64,000 nt of DNA from Aphrocallistes beatrix (taxonomy: Eukaryota > Porifera > Hexactinellida > Sceptrulophora > Aphrocallistidae), in contig OY725493.1 of NCBI GenBank assembly GCA_963281255.1, positions 4,743,857 to 4,807,856 on the forward strand, in the 5' to 3' direction. Within the stretch, counting starts at the first letter, position 1. Every line of letters starts with the position of its first letter. A model generated the notes under the pieces. That model did not search any database, was not told the DNA's origin, and was given only the letters and a program-made list of their open reading frames with translations. Shown piece by piece: positions 10,710 to 26,735 of the stretch. The translations under genes and the position numbers were made by a program.

Positions 10710-10991
10710 GTTCCATATTTTCCCATTAATTAATTATACAGTGTATATTCAAGCTTGTTGAAAGGTAAACTCAATTAATAATTCTTTTTTTTTTTTGATT
10801 ATCCACGGTCCTGCAAATATAACAGTCTGATTTCTACCAAATTTCGCATGTAGGATTCTTCCCATGCTTCTCAACTCTCACGATTTAGAATCACTGTTCG
10901 TAATACTATTTTCCCATGTCTCACGATTTGTCACTTCACTTGCCATCACACGATTAGGTTAAATTACAAATTGAGAGGCCTGCCTTCCATG

Positions 10992-11185
10992 CAGGGGTTT
11001 ATCTAGGTACTCGGCCGGCACTTATAGGTGGCAGCCTGGTGTCGTCGGAGGAGACAAGGTGATTCGATTTTGGTGCCGGGTTGCCTCCACCCCTGGAATT
11101 ACAAGATAAACCTCTATTCGGGTGGCATTAAACCTTCATCACATTCAAGAAAGTGCCGGACTGGAAAATCTTAGATAAAACCATG
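10992..11185. mobile_element. 194-bp hAT-type MITE, family A copy 1
   Basis: It starts CAGGGGTTTATCTAGG and ends CTTAGATAAAACCATG, which are imperfect inverted repeats. The 8-bp direct repeat CTTCCATG flanks it at 10984-10991 and 11186-11193. A second copy of the same 194-bp length lies at 15058-15251. It has no coding capacity. Confidence 0.9.
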
Positions 11186-11720
11186 CTTCCATGTGGACAT
11201 GTATTGTGTAGAATCCGATTTCACATTTCGAAAGTAATCAATTTAATATTTTGTGAATTATTAACATACGCATATTTTCCACCTTTTAAAAAAAATATTA
11301 AGAAGCGAGACCTCAATGGCTAATTTAGCGTATTCTTCTATTTTTATTTAAAATTTCACACCTAGAAAACTATAAAATGAGTATCTCCCGATATATTACA
11401 ATATTCCATTTACGTTCCTTTGAGTCACTTCCGGAACGGGATCATCCCAGAAAATCTAGATATCAAATTTCCGGCACAGGACGAGACAGATAAAATCCTT
11501 AATTTCGTCCCGTCCCGGAAATTAGATATCCGTACGTCGCCCGACATTTTAGTTGTAAATTAATTATATTCCTTTTTAATATTAATAGTTTGTTTAGTAT
11601 AACATATTTTATAGTATGCAATTTCAGTAATTTTTAGTATTGTCTATCATTCGTTTACTAATCCCTAGTGCACTATTATCTGAATATATTCCACAGGATT
11701 TACTTGTACCTATGTGCTCT

Positions 11721-11852
11721 CTATAGGATTTAGCTCAAAGTACGTTTGATGAGTTTATTCCTAACCTACACGAGAGAAAAGCATTCGCCTCACACGCTGA
11801 TCAAAGAGGCAAACTGTTTTACAATAAATAAGTAGCTATGACAAAATACCTT
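11721..11852 (+). pseudogene. Degraded copy of ACADSB exon 5
   Basis: CTATAGGATTTAGCTCAAAG resembles the intron 4 acceptor and start of ACADSB exon 5. Similarity continues through CACGAGAGAAAAGCATTCG, and after a deletion a weaker match to the AAMAKY coding stretch ends near 11852. Frameshifts and deletions make it non-coding. Together with the exon 3 copy at 10.5 kb it marks a second ACADSB fragment upstream of RNA-binding copy 3. Confidence 0.8.
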
Positions 11853-12239
11853 CGTTGTAGTGGATGCGTTTCTGTGCTTCTAAATTATCTACAAAACTAC
11901 GTTTGTATGTTATGTTGTTGTTTAATGATTATAGAAGAAAAAGGTTAGAGGGCGAATCTGGCGAACAGCTCATTTGAGTGAAATATCATAGAAATGTGTA
12001 AAATAATCTTATATGATTTGATATATGAACTAATAAATTTATGATTCTACCTTTTCATAACAACCAATTTGTGTATTCTTTTCCCCTAGCTTACTCACTA
12101 GATTCTTATCTAATGCAGATAGATATTTACTGTAGCGGTTACATACAATACGGTCATTAATTACGTAAGCTACGATACTTAGAATACTTACAGTTACATA
12201 AACTACTTAATTACTCCACTTCGTAATTTGTTCACACAA

Positions 12240-13283
12240 ATGGCAGAATCAACACCAAATGTCGAAGCAGGAAAAATATTTGTTGGAGGGCTGAGCTGGG
12301 ACACCACGAAGGATACCCTCAAAACCCATTTCTCTAAGTATGGAGAAGTGTCTGATGCAGTTATCATGGTGGATGGTGTGACTAAAATGCCGCGAGGGTT
12401 TGGATTTGTCACATTCAAAGATCAGTCTTCTGTAACTAGCGCGATAGATGAGCAACATTTTCTCGATGGGAAGAAGATCGACCCTAAAGAAGCCATTACA
12501 AAGGATTACCATGCTTCTTCTCAAGTGAGTAAGAGTAGCTCGATTGAAAAGAAAGTATTCATTGGTGGTCTACCTCATTCTTGTACTGATGATGAAATCA
12601 AGGATTATTTCAATAAATTTGGGGATATAACAGAAGTTGATATAAAGTATGACATAAACACTAATAAGCCACGAGGTTTCGCGTTTGTCGAATTTGGAGA
12701 GCTTAAATCAGCAAACGATGCAACTATGGTGAGATTTCAGACGTTTAAAGAGAAGAGAATTGAAGTGAAACCAGCAGAAAACCGCAATAATACTAGTTCA
12801 AGTGTTCCATCCAGTGCTACCTCCAATTCAGGTTGGACTCAGACCCCAGGATACACTTTGCCGCATGGAACTCAGCAATCGCCCTATTTCTATAGTTACC
12901 CATACCCAACAACTCCCGCTTATCCGGCTACGGGCACCAGCTACCCAAGTCAACCCGCGCCATCGTACCATACCCAGGCTACCCATGCCACACAGAGCCA
13001 GTCCGGATATCCCTCACAAGCGGGCGCATACCAGCAGAGCGGGTACCAGCAGGCCTATCCGGGGAACACAGCCTACCCCAGCCAGACATATCCATCTGGG
13101 AGCTACACCCAATCGAATGCTGGGTATCCTGTCGGGTATCCAAACTCCTACGGCTCCTCCGACTCGGCGAACAGCTACGCACAGTCCAGTTCCACTTCCG
13201 GGTACTATCCCACCCAGGCAGTCCATCCCGCATACAACTCTGAATCCAGCTATCCTCAAGCCCAGAATCAGAGGAGCTGGTAG
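12240..13283 (+). CDS. Two-RRM RNA-binding protein with prion-like tail, copy 3
   Basis: A 347-residue intronless frame. RRM1 matches copy 2. RRM2 matches copy 2 up to DIKYD, then differs (DINTNKPRG, LKSANDATMVRFQTF). The tail shares some sites with copy 1 (VPSSATSNSGW) and others with copy 2 (GAYQQSGYQ), so it is a mosaic. RNP motifs are intact. The upstream region from about 12040 matches that of copy 1 more fully than copy 2 does. The gene ends about 790 bp before NDUFA5. It is probably an active paralogue of the same RNA-binding family. Confidence 0.88.
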   Translation: MAESTPNVEAGKIFVGGLSWDTTKDTLKTHFSKYGEVSDAVIMVDGVTKMPRGFGFVTFKDQSSVTSAIDEQHFLDGKKIDPKEAITKDYHASSQVSKSSSIEKKVFIGGLPHSCTDDEIKDYFNKFGDITEVDIKYDINTNKPRGFAFVEFGELKSANDATMVRFQTFKEKRIEVKPAENRNNTSSSVPSSATSNSGWTQTPGYTLPHGTQQSPYFYSYPYPTTPAYPATGTSYPSQPAPSYHTQATHATQSQSGYPSQAGAYQQSGYQQAYPGNTAYPSQTYPSGSYTQSNAGYPVGYPNSYGSSDSANSYAQSSSTSGYYPTQAVHPAYNSESSYPQAQNQRSW

Positions 13284-14075
13284 AGAAGGAGAGAGAAGTC
13301 CTTTCATAACTTTCATAACTTTACTTTACTTTACCCCTTAGTGATAAGATAGTAGTATTTTAACCTAGCTATGTGAGTGTAGTCCCTCTAATTCTGCTTT
13401 ATTATAGAAATAAACTATAAGTAGACTCAAGTATTGGCATTATTCTACTCTGATTTTTCTTTCATTTCTTGTTACTTGGAATTAATTGAAATTAGATTGC
13501 AGAGTCATTTTTAGTGCTTATCCACTTTTTTTCGTAAAGTATATACCATGCAACAAATTCGTAGTGAAAACACTTTCCCATAGACGGGATGGGAGTGATT
13601 CACATTCTTGGGTTGATAACGCAACTTGAGATGTTGCGTTGCTAATTAGCTCGGGAATGTTGAAGTACTCTTCTATCCCGCCTGTAGGGGGCTATTTATG
13701 CTATCGAATAATTTGTAAGGTTGTTCTGCTAAGAGTATTTTTTATTCTTACTGCATTTGGAAAGTATACGTTATCATAAGTTTAAGGTATCATATGAGGT
13801 CATTTCTTCACGAAGCAACCTTTGTTATACTTGTATTATATTTCCAAAGGGATTGAAGTATGATGCAATGTCGACTTGTAGAATTAGGAATCAACAAGAA
13901 AATGAATTACCAAACACAAGTAATTAATGTTATTACTTATATTCATTAGTTATTGTAATTAGAGTACATATTCGTTTTAATGCATTCGTTATTGATATGA
14001 ATCAGAGGTATTATGATCTAATAATATATATGATATTAGTAATATTCCATTTTAAAATTCAACTAGAACCTTGTT

Positions 14076-14423
14076 ATGTCGACAATTAAGCTAACCACGA
14101 GGATTACGGGTCTCGCCGTAGTCCCAAACGCGAGAGAAGTGCTAAAAACGATCTATTCCAAAACACTCTCTCTACTCTCTGAAATGCCAGAAAAGTCGAT
14201 CTATCGCTTAAATACGGAGCGTGTAATCAGTGCACGATTGAAGGTTGTAACAGCTGAAACTGAGAATGAGAAAATAGAATCAATTATCAAGCAAGGACAA
14301 ATGGAAGAGTTGATCGATCAAGCAAAGAGAGAATGCTCACTCACAGAGAAAATGCTGGATTGGGAGCCTTGGAAGCCTCTCTTAGGCCCTCCACCCCCTG
14401 GCCAATGGGACTGGCCCATATGA
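14076..14423 (+). CDS. NDUFA5: NADH dehydrogenase 1 alpha subcomplex subunit 5
   Basis: A 115-residue intronless frame that aligns along its whole length with the B13/NDUFA5 subunit (about 116 residues in vertebrates). This accessory subunit sits on the matrix arm of mitochondrial complex I. Visible family features are the N-terminal TGLAVVPNAREVL, the helical middle with YRLNTERV, and the conserved C-terminus MLDWEPWKPLLGPPPPGQWDWPI-type block with its Trp-Pro pattern. The ATG at 14076 gives the family's usual length. AATAAA signals follow within about 100 bp. No neighbour is functionally related. Confidence 0.93.
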   Translation: MSTIKLTTRITGLAVVPNAREVLKTIYSKTLSLLSEMPEKSIYRLNTERVISARLKVVTAETENEKIESIIKQGQMEELIDQAKRECSLTEKMLDWEPWKPLLGPPPPGQWDWPI

Positions 14424-15057
14424 ATTGCGTCATAAGGAGTTTATCTGTACTCAATTCGATGAATTTGGAAATAAATACGATCAAATATTTATGTTTATTC
14501 AGTAGCAAATAAATAAGAGAGTTGAGTTAGGCAAAACCCTAAACCCATCTTGTCATTCACTATTTATATAACCTAAGTTAGACCATCGATCTAAATAAGC
14601 AAATTATTCTAATAATATTTCCTAATTGCCTTAATCGGCAAACGAAGAACGCCTGAGAATTCTCTAGTTCCATACGATCTGCCAGTGGAGTAGCCAGGAT
14701 TATTGAGTTGAAGGGATTATCAAAAATGAAATCTTAATGAATTGGTGAGAACATTTGAGTTTCATTGGGAATCTGCGGAAGCAAAAAGAAAGTGCCATAT
14801 TTATTGAATAGTACTCTCCATACCGATTCTGAAATGGTCGTACGACAATGACAGTAACTAAATTGTCGGTCCGTCATGCCTACAAAGCCATAATCTAAAT
14901 ATGACGATCACATTTCAAGTAGGTTAGGGAGCAACTGTCTCCTGGTAGCTACACCAATACTATCGCCTTAATACTGCTTCTTTTAATGGAAATAGGAAGC
15001 AGGCCTCCTGTCTCCCCACTAAATCATGGCCACCTTTGCTGAGATCTCAAGGCCAAT

Positions 15058-15251
15058 CAGGGGTTTATCTAGGTGCTCGGCCGGCACTTATAGGTGCCAG
15101 CCTGGTATCGTCCGAGGAGACAAGGTAATTCGATTTTGGTGCTGGGTTGCCACCACCCCTGGAATTACAAGATAAACCTCTATTCGGGTGGCATTAAACC
15201 TTCATCACATTCAAGAAAGTGTCGGATTGGAAAATCCTAGATAACTCCATG
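15058..15251. mobile_element. 194-bp hAT-type MITE, family A copy 2
   Basis: It has the same length and order as the element at 10992-11185, starting CAGGGGTTTATCTAGG and ending CCTAGATAACTCCATG. It is flanked by AGGCCAAT (15050-15057) and AGGTCAAT (15252-15259), an 8-bp target duplication with one mismatch. Inner sequence is about 90 percent identical to copy 1 by eye. Confidence 0.9.
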
Positions 15252-16881
15252 AGGTCAATTGATGATGAGTGATGGAAGATGTGATTTATTTTGGTCATGA
15301 AAGGTCAAACAAAATCATTGAAAATGTAAGAACACTTTTTTACAAAATTCCTAATAGGGTGTCTGAATGCAATTTGAACTCCCGACTACACTGCACTTTT
15401 TGAAACCTGTACGTGAGTTCCCAAAAAAGTAGCAATTGACATTATTTATGCCAACTATCTTAATTTATTCTACATCGGGAAAGAAGATTATATTCCAAGT
15501 TTGTAATTGGATGACTGTTGAATAAAGTTCCTGTGTGATCCAATCTAACAGCGAAGCATCTACTTCCTTCTACGTTTGCGTTGGATAACTCTACAAGATA
15601 TAAAATTTCCCTATTATTTTACAACTATTGCGTTTTTGTTGCAAGAAAAGCTGACTTTGCTAGTTAAATCCTCCTCTCAAGTAATAAGAACTTCGTCAAG
15701 GGATAAATGCAAGGTTGCAATATTTAAATTTGAAGAATATACACATGATGTCTTTCGTAATTCCGATATAGCCAAATTTTAATTGAACCTTTTCTTGGGT
15801 AAATATGATTGAATATCAATTTTGTGATAGCAATTTGCTGATCGGTTGATTTTTAAATGAATGTCTCTTGACTAATTGAAAATACATATTTATAATGTAT
15901 TATCCAGACGAGTTCTCGAGGGGGAGGTTGTAGACCATATTATCGCTGTGAACTTTAGTACTTAATTCAAATCATGATCATATCGAGTGTATACTGATTC
16001 CAGCAATATTTTGCACATCATGGATTAGACTAACGGAAGGTTGATAATAAAGTTGCATTGAATGCTTTTCTCTCAAGTTTAATCTGTAAATGTGTCGGTT
16101 ACAATATCAATGAAGAATTCTATGAATTTCCTAGCAATATGAAGCCTACTTATAGAGTCCATGAAAGAGTATGTCATCAATGCGTCTTGTTGGTTGATTA
16201 CTCTAATATGTTAACTGTACCTTTTAATTTACTGATGACACTGTTGTATTAATTTGTATGTGAAATTGTCAATCTGATCCAATTTCCTCTGATAACCTAT
16301 ATTCCCTGTCGACTCTATCTGTGATAACCAGTTCTATTCGTACTAGGTTTTTAGTTTAATCATTTCAGACGAATTTAATGAAAGGAAACGTGTAATTTTC
16401 TTTTCATAGGAATTGTTGACAATTTTTCGTAACCAATTGACGAGAATCCATCCAAAGTGATTACAACCCAAGTGCCTCTGCTGAGGGATTGAGGTTTACT
16501 TACGTACAAGGTTTAGACAGCCAATCTGTAAGCAAACATTTACATTTTGATATCAGAATTGATGTCACAATAAAATTCTAACTATTATTCAATTAATGCT
16601 TCCTTGATGATACGAAATGTGATATTTGAAATCTACATAACAGTCATCATTGAGATCTCGTTTGATGAATTTATTTGCCTAATATGGTATATACTGATAG
16701 AACTAAGTTGTAATCATTTTTTCCATGTCAACCAATCAGATTTCAAGTTTAGGGAGTAATTATGATTTATTTATATGTATTGTGTAAGTCTAACCCATAT
16801 TGGTCAAAAATATCAAAGCAGACTTGTACTCAATCAAAATTAATGCTACACGCTAATCACGACACAGGGCATCTCCTAACT

Positions 16882-16949
16882 CAGTGGTTCCCAACCTGGA
16901 GTCCGTGGTCCACAGAAGATATCAGGGGTCCACAGGTTGAAAACCGCTG
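16882..16949. mobile_element. 68-bp hAT-type MITE, family B, internally deleted
   Basis: It starts CAGTGGTTCCCAACCTGG and ends AGGTTGAAAACCGCTG. A 7-bp direct repeat CCTAACT flanks it (16875-16881 and 16950-16956). The larger relative at 48234-48394 shares both ends and the GGTCCACA and AGATATCAGGGG internal segments. Confidence 0.85.
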
Positions 16950-19157
16950 CCTAACTTCTAAAAATGCTAATTGTATACCAGTTTCTCACCGTATCTAATT
17001 TTAAATTATTTCTTGATCGTTAATGATTACGTAATTGCTCGACTCAGTTTCGGTTTATCATTTCCAAATGGCACATGACCTGCTTCTAATACTTGATAGA
17101 ACATCACCTGATGAAGTCATTCAATTCCTTTGCATCACTCAATGTTTATTATTGACCTGAGCATATCCAACCACATAGTACTGTAAAGATATTATTCTGC
17201 ACTTTTGGTTCTTTCGCTTCAAATACTTTCAATTCTTTTAAAATAATTTAATTTCCAGTTGTCAGCTTTGTTATTAGCGAAATTCAATCCTTGGAATTTT
17301 TCTAGATTCATAAAATAGAGCACGAGGTCATGTTCGAAACAAAGTAGATTTACCAATCCCTCATAATGGATACTAAGAAAGCAATGGACTTTATACCAAT
17401 TCCGAAAAGGTTGTGCATTTTAACAATAGATTCATATCCATAGAGCACTTTGAATTTATATCCTAATTATGAAATCATATGTATGAATGGACTTATGAAA
17501 TACGTAGGAGACACTGAATACTTCTTGAACCTGTTTTGTTGGCACTTGTCTTTATTTAGAATGATTTCAATTGATGTTATCTATCGATTATAATCATTAT
17601 GTTGTTGTGAGATGAAATTTAATTTGTATCAGAATTTATTGACGTATTCACAATAACTAAAAATAGTACGTATGCAACATCATTTTGCGTCAGCACTGAT
17701 TATATCAGATTAGTTGATGAATCACTACTTGTGCTCTTCCTAATTTCTCTCAGTCATCGATTTTGTGATTATGTCCTAAACAGGGAGAATATCCTGTTTT
17801 AGAAAGCTTAGTAACCTCATTGTGATTGCTGCTGGTGCTAGGGAACAAACATAAACTTGCTGTTCAAGTAATTTGACATTATTTCAGAGTGTCTGATGGG
17901 TGTATGATGAATTTACTCTCTTTTTCACAACGATGGATTTATAATTATCTCGTTGAATGCGGGATTTGATGACGCATTGGAAATCCATTTCGATGATGCA
18001 TTGCAAATCTATTTAACGCAAAACCCGAAGTATTCAATGGAATGTAAGCTATAATTTTTATAATTCCATTGTTTCAATTTTTTCACTTAATATGTCTCAA
18101 ACTATCATAGTGGACTGGTAACATGTGATAGAAACGCAATTTTAATATAGAATCCGAGTGAATATTAAATAATTAACAATTGAATTGTTCTTATTTTGGC
18201 CTTTCCTCTAATTCCAATCTTCACTATCCAACACTTAGCAAAAAATGGGACTAGTAATCATTACACAATCCTAACGCATTAGCTAATCAATCCGATAGAG
18301 ATGATGAGAAAAATAAAAGAAATCTGATAAAGATCTTCTTGAGGCGGTTTGAACTTTTGGCTGCCGAATAGTCTACAAAAATGCCGCCATAACTATTTAT
18401 GCTGTATCTCCTACAACATAATAGCGTAATTACCTCAAATTTAAAGCTAAATTCCTCAAATTGGCAATATAGGAGTGATTGCTGAATAGTTTAGTTCCGT
18501 CTTCACAATGCGTACGCGTAAGTGCAGTCCTGACTCTTCTCATTACGCATTCATTTGATCATCAGTGATCATATCTTGATCTGATAGCATGTGCTATCCT
18601 AAATTTTCCTTATGCATTGTCAAAATTCGTCAAATTTGATATAGGATATTTATTATCCCTATTGACTGACCTTGGAACAGAGACAGATATCCTGAATTTC
18701 TCAGAATATCTTTGTAGACTGGCTCGACCAATTTCTAGTTTTTTGAGTGAAATTAAAGATCCATGATTCACTATTTTCCCCATAACTGAGTGATAAAATT
18801 AATGAATCTTTGCGATTTCTCAAAAAAAGGGGATCTTTCTAATTTTGCACGTTTTTCCGTGAAGGGGAGGAGTACTGTACATATGAAATTTGACATTAGA
18901 GAAAAGGGTTCCCAACGGGTAACTCATGCGGACGCCTGTTACAAATTTTTAGACTTTGAATCAGAAGTTTTTACAATTTATTTATAATTCATTCAACAAC
19001 AATTATAATCTTAAAACTGATTTCTATAGAATTGCTAACCATAATAATCACCAATAAAAATCAATAAGCAATTTGATAGATTGAATTAAGTTTGATTTGA
19101 TTCACAGACATGATTATTATCTCGTAGGCCGTACTAGAATATCTTGTTTCCGTTGGC

Positions 19158-19748
19158 TTATGCAGATAAGAGTAAACTTGGGTTGGTTTGTTTCGCGAGG
19201 TTATTAGCATTGGTCGGGCAATATTTTATCGTGTGTGCGTCATCTCCAGATGCATGGCATAAGGGACAGGTGTAAGCCCTCAGGACCGGACAGGTCACCC
19301 GGCCATCAGGCGCTTTCAACGCATGCGAAGTATACACAGACTCGTCTTCCCCATTATTCCTGCAGAAAACACATACTAACTTCGCCCCGACAACTTTTCC
19401 TGATTTTCCACGTCTTGCAGTCGCAATTTCGGCTTTCTTTTTCTGTCCCCAACCGCTCAGAGGGGAGGAAGGACTTGTGAGTGGAGAGTTCCAGTCTGTG
19501 CAACTTGCCCAGGGAGTTATGTGCATAGCAGTGACTGGAGAGTCAGGGGACGAAGCCTGGAAGCTATCAATTGTCGCATCAACTAACGATGGAGAAGGTA
19601 AACGATGTTCTTTTGTAAAGATCTCTTCTTGCTCTGCTTGCCGCCCTTTCACTAGTTGTACCAGGTTGAAATAGTCGTGGAAAATGGAGTAGCCCTGCTT
19701 GGCCACACAGCCAGCCGAAGCAACGATATATTCCATATTTGCAGCCAT
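19158..19748 (-). CDS. nanos: Nanos-type zinc-finger translational repressor
   Basis: A single-exon 196-residue protein on the minus strand. The C-terminal nanos domain has two CCHC zinc fingers: Cys126, Cys129, His142, Cys153 and Cys161, Cys164, His172, Cys177, with the family blocks [32 protein letters not shown] and KYCP. Nanos proteins bind mRNA 3' UTRs with Pumilio and recruit the CCR4-NOT deadenylase; they maintain germline or multipotent stem cells. The N-terminal 110 residues are not conserved; the start (MEYIVAS) may be a short repressor-interaction motif, which I infer. The ATG at 19748 opens the frame. It is divergent from PSMC5, with 446 bp between their start codons. A single exon is common for nanos genes. 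Confidence 0.94.
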   Translation of the reverse strand: MAANMEYIVASAGCVAKQGYSIFHDYFNLVQLVKGRQAEQEEIFTKEHRLPSPSLVDATIDSFQASSPDSPVTAMHITPWASCTDWNSPLTSPSSPLSGWGQKKKAEIATARRGKSGKVVGAKLVCVFCRNNGEDESVYTSHALKAPDGRVTCPVLRAYTCPLCHASGDDAHTIKYCPTNANNLAKQTNPSLLLSA

Positions 19749-20194
19749 TGTCGTAATATATTAATCAATCCGTAATTTGGTTAAAAAAATTAAAATCGAT
19801 AAATTAATTGATTAAAATTAAAATGCACAAAATACTTGAAAATATCCGTCGTCCAATGTAATGAAGGATCGTTCACTATGACAAGAGCTCTCGTTGCTTC
19901 TATTTATACTTGGACACATCTCAAATGCTGGGTTATTACGCTACACTATGCCAGTATACAAGATCATTGTGCAATGCTTCTTCACTTGTGAAGCAATTTC
20001 TTATTCGGCATTTCGATTCTAATAAAAGAATTACCACGTGCATGGAATCATTTTGTAATTTCTGTTATCACTGAATTAATTTATTAATAATCGAATTGAT
20101 CTAATATTGTCAGATTTTAGATACTTTATAGCCATCTAATAAATTCCATTGTTGGCGGTGCCTATTTTCCCAGAGAGTTGATTCGTTATTCTGA

Positions 20195-23190
<2,996 letters not shown>

Positions 23191-23492
23191 AACTATTAGA
23201 CAACAGTAGTATTACGTAGATTGTGTTGCGAGATTGATTATGTAGATATCATTTTGCTTTGTCCTAATCTCCTAGATTATTGCTTGCATCAAACATTTTA
23301 GAGCGAAGGTGGTCTTAGCAGCATATAACTCCCTCTCTACATTACATCCATTACATACTCTGAGTTAATATAGTTATTTTAGTGTATATGCATGCCATCG
23401 CACCACCTTGTTATTTAAACTCTCACGAACCTTGCCTATCACGTGTACAATTAACTAGCAGTCATTACTTTTGAGTAAGCTTAATCAAGTTT

Positions 23493-24981
<1,489 letters not shown>

Positions 24982-25005
24982 ATTCTATGTTTTAATGCTT
25001 GATTG

Positions 25006-25011
25006 AATAAA
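25006..25011 (+). terminator. Poly(A) signal between HIF1AN and HPD
   Basis: AATAAA lies 25 bp after the HIF1AN stop and 49 bp before the HPD ATG. It is the only such signal in the 78-bp gap. Confidence 0.6.
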
Positions 25012-25050
25012 TTACTCAAATCCCATTCATAGCTTCCTAGTATTGTATAG

Positions 25051-26529
<1,479 letters not shown>

Positions 26530-26735
26530 ACTATGCACAATTGCTGCTAATTCATATACCCATAACACTTACAATATAGTTCTAAACATTGATATTGGAT
26601 CACTTTTTTACTCTCTTATTATTACAAATGATTTTCGAACTTGTTGCTATTCCTACAATATAATAATATATAATACGATGTCTCCGTGTGTTATATTATG
26701 AAATTACTTTTCTGCACTTGCTTAGAGATTGTGTA

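Larger units (their letters stand above)
9255..12239. other. Spacer between RNA-binding copies 2 and 3
   Basis: No intact gene. It is filled with repeats and remnants: an hAT-type MITE, a 507-bp fold-back, a pogo/Tigger-type terminal fragment, a copy of ACADSB exon 3, a 194-bp MITE and an eroded ACADSB exon 5. From about 12040 it carries the upstream region shared with copies 1 and 2. Confidence 0.75.
14424..19157. other. 4.7-kb stretch without a recognisable gene
   Basis: Frames here are at most about 80 codons, many without ATG starts, and none resembles a family I know. Two hAT-type MITEs are present. The rest is AT-rich unique-looking sequence. It may hold regulatory DNA, untranslated exons or a non-coding RNA, none of which I can identify. 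Confidence 0.6.
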
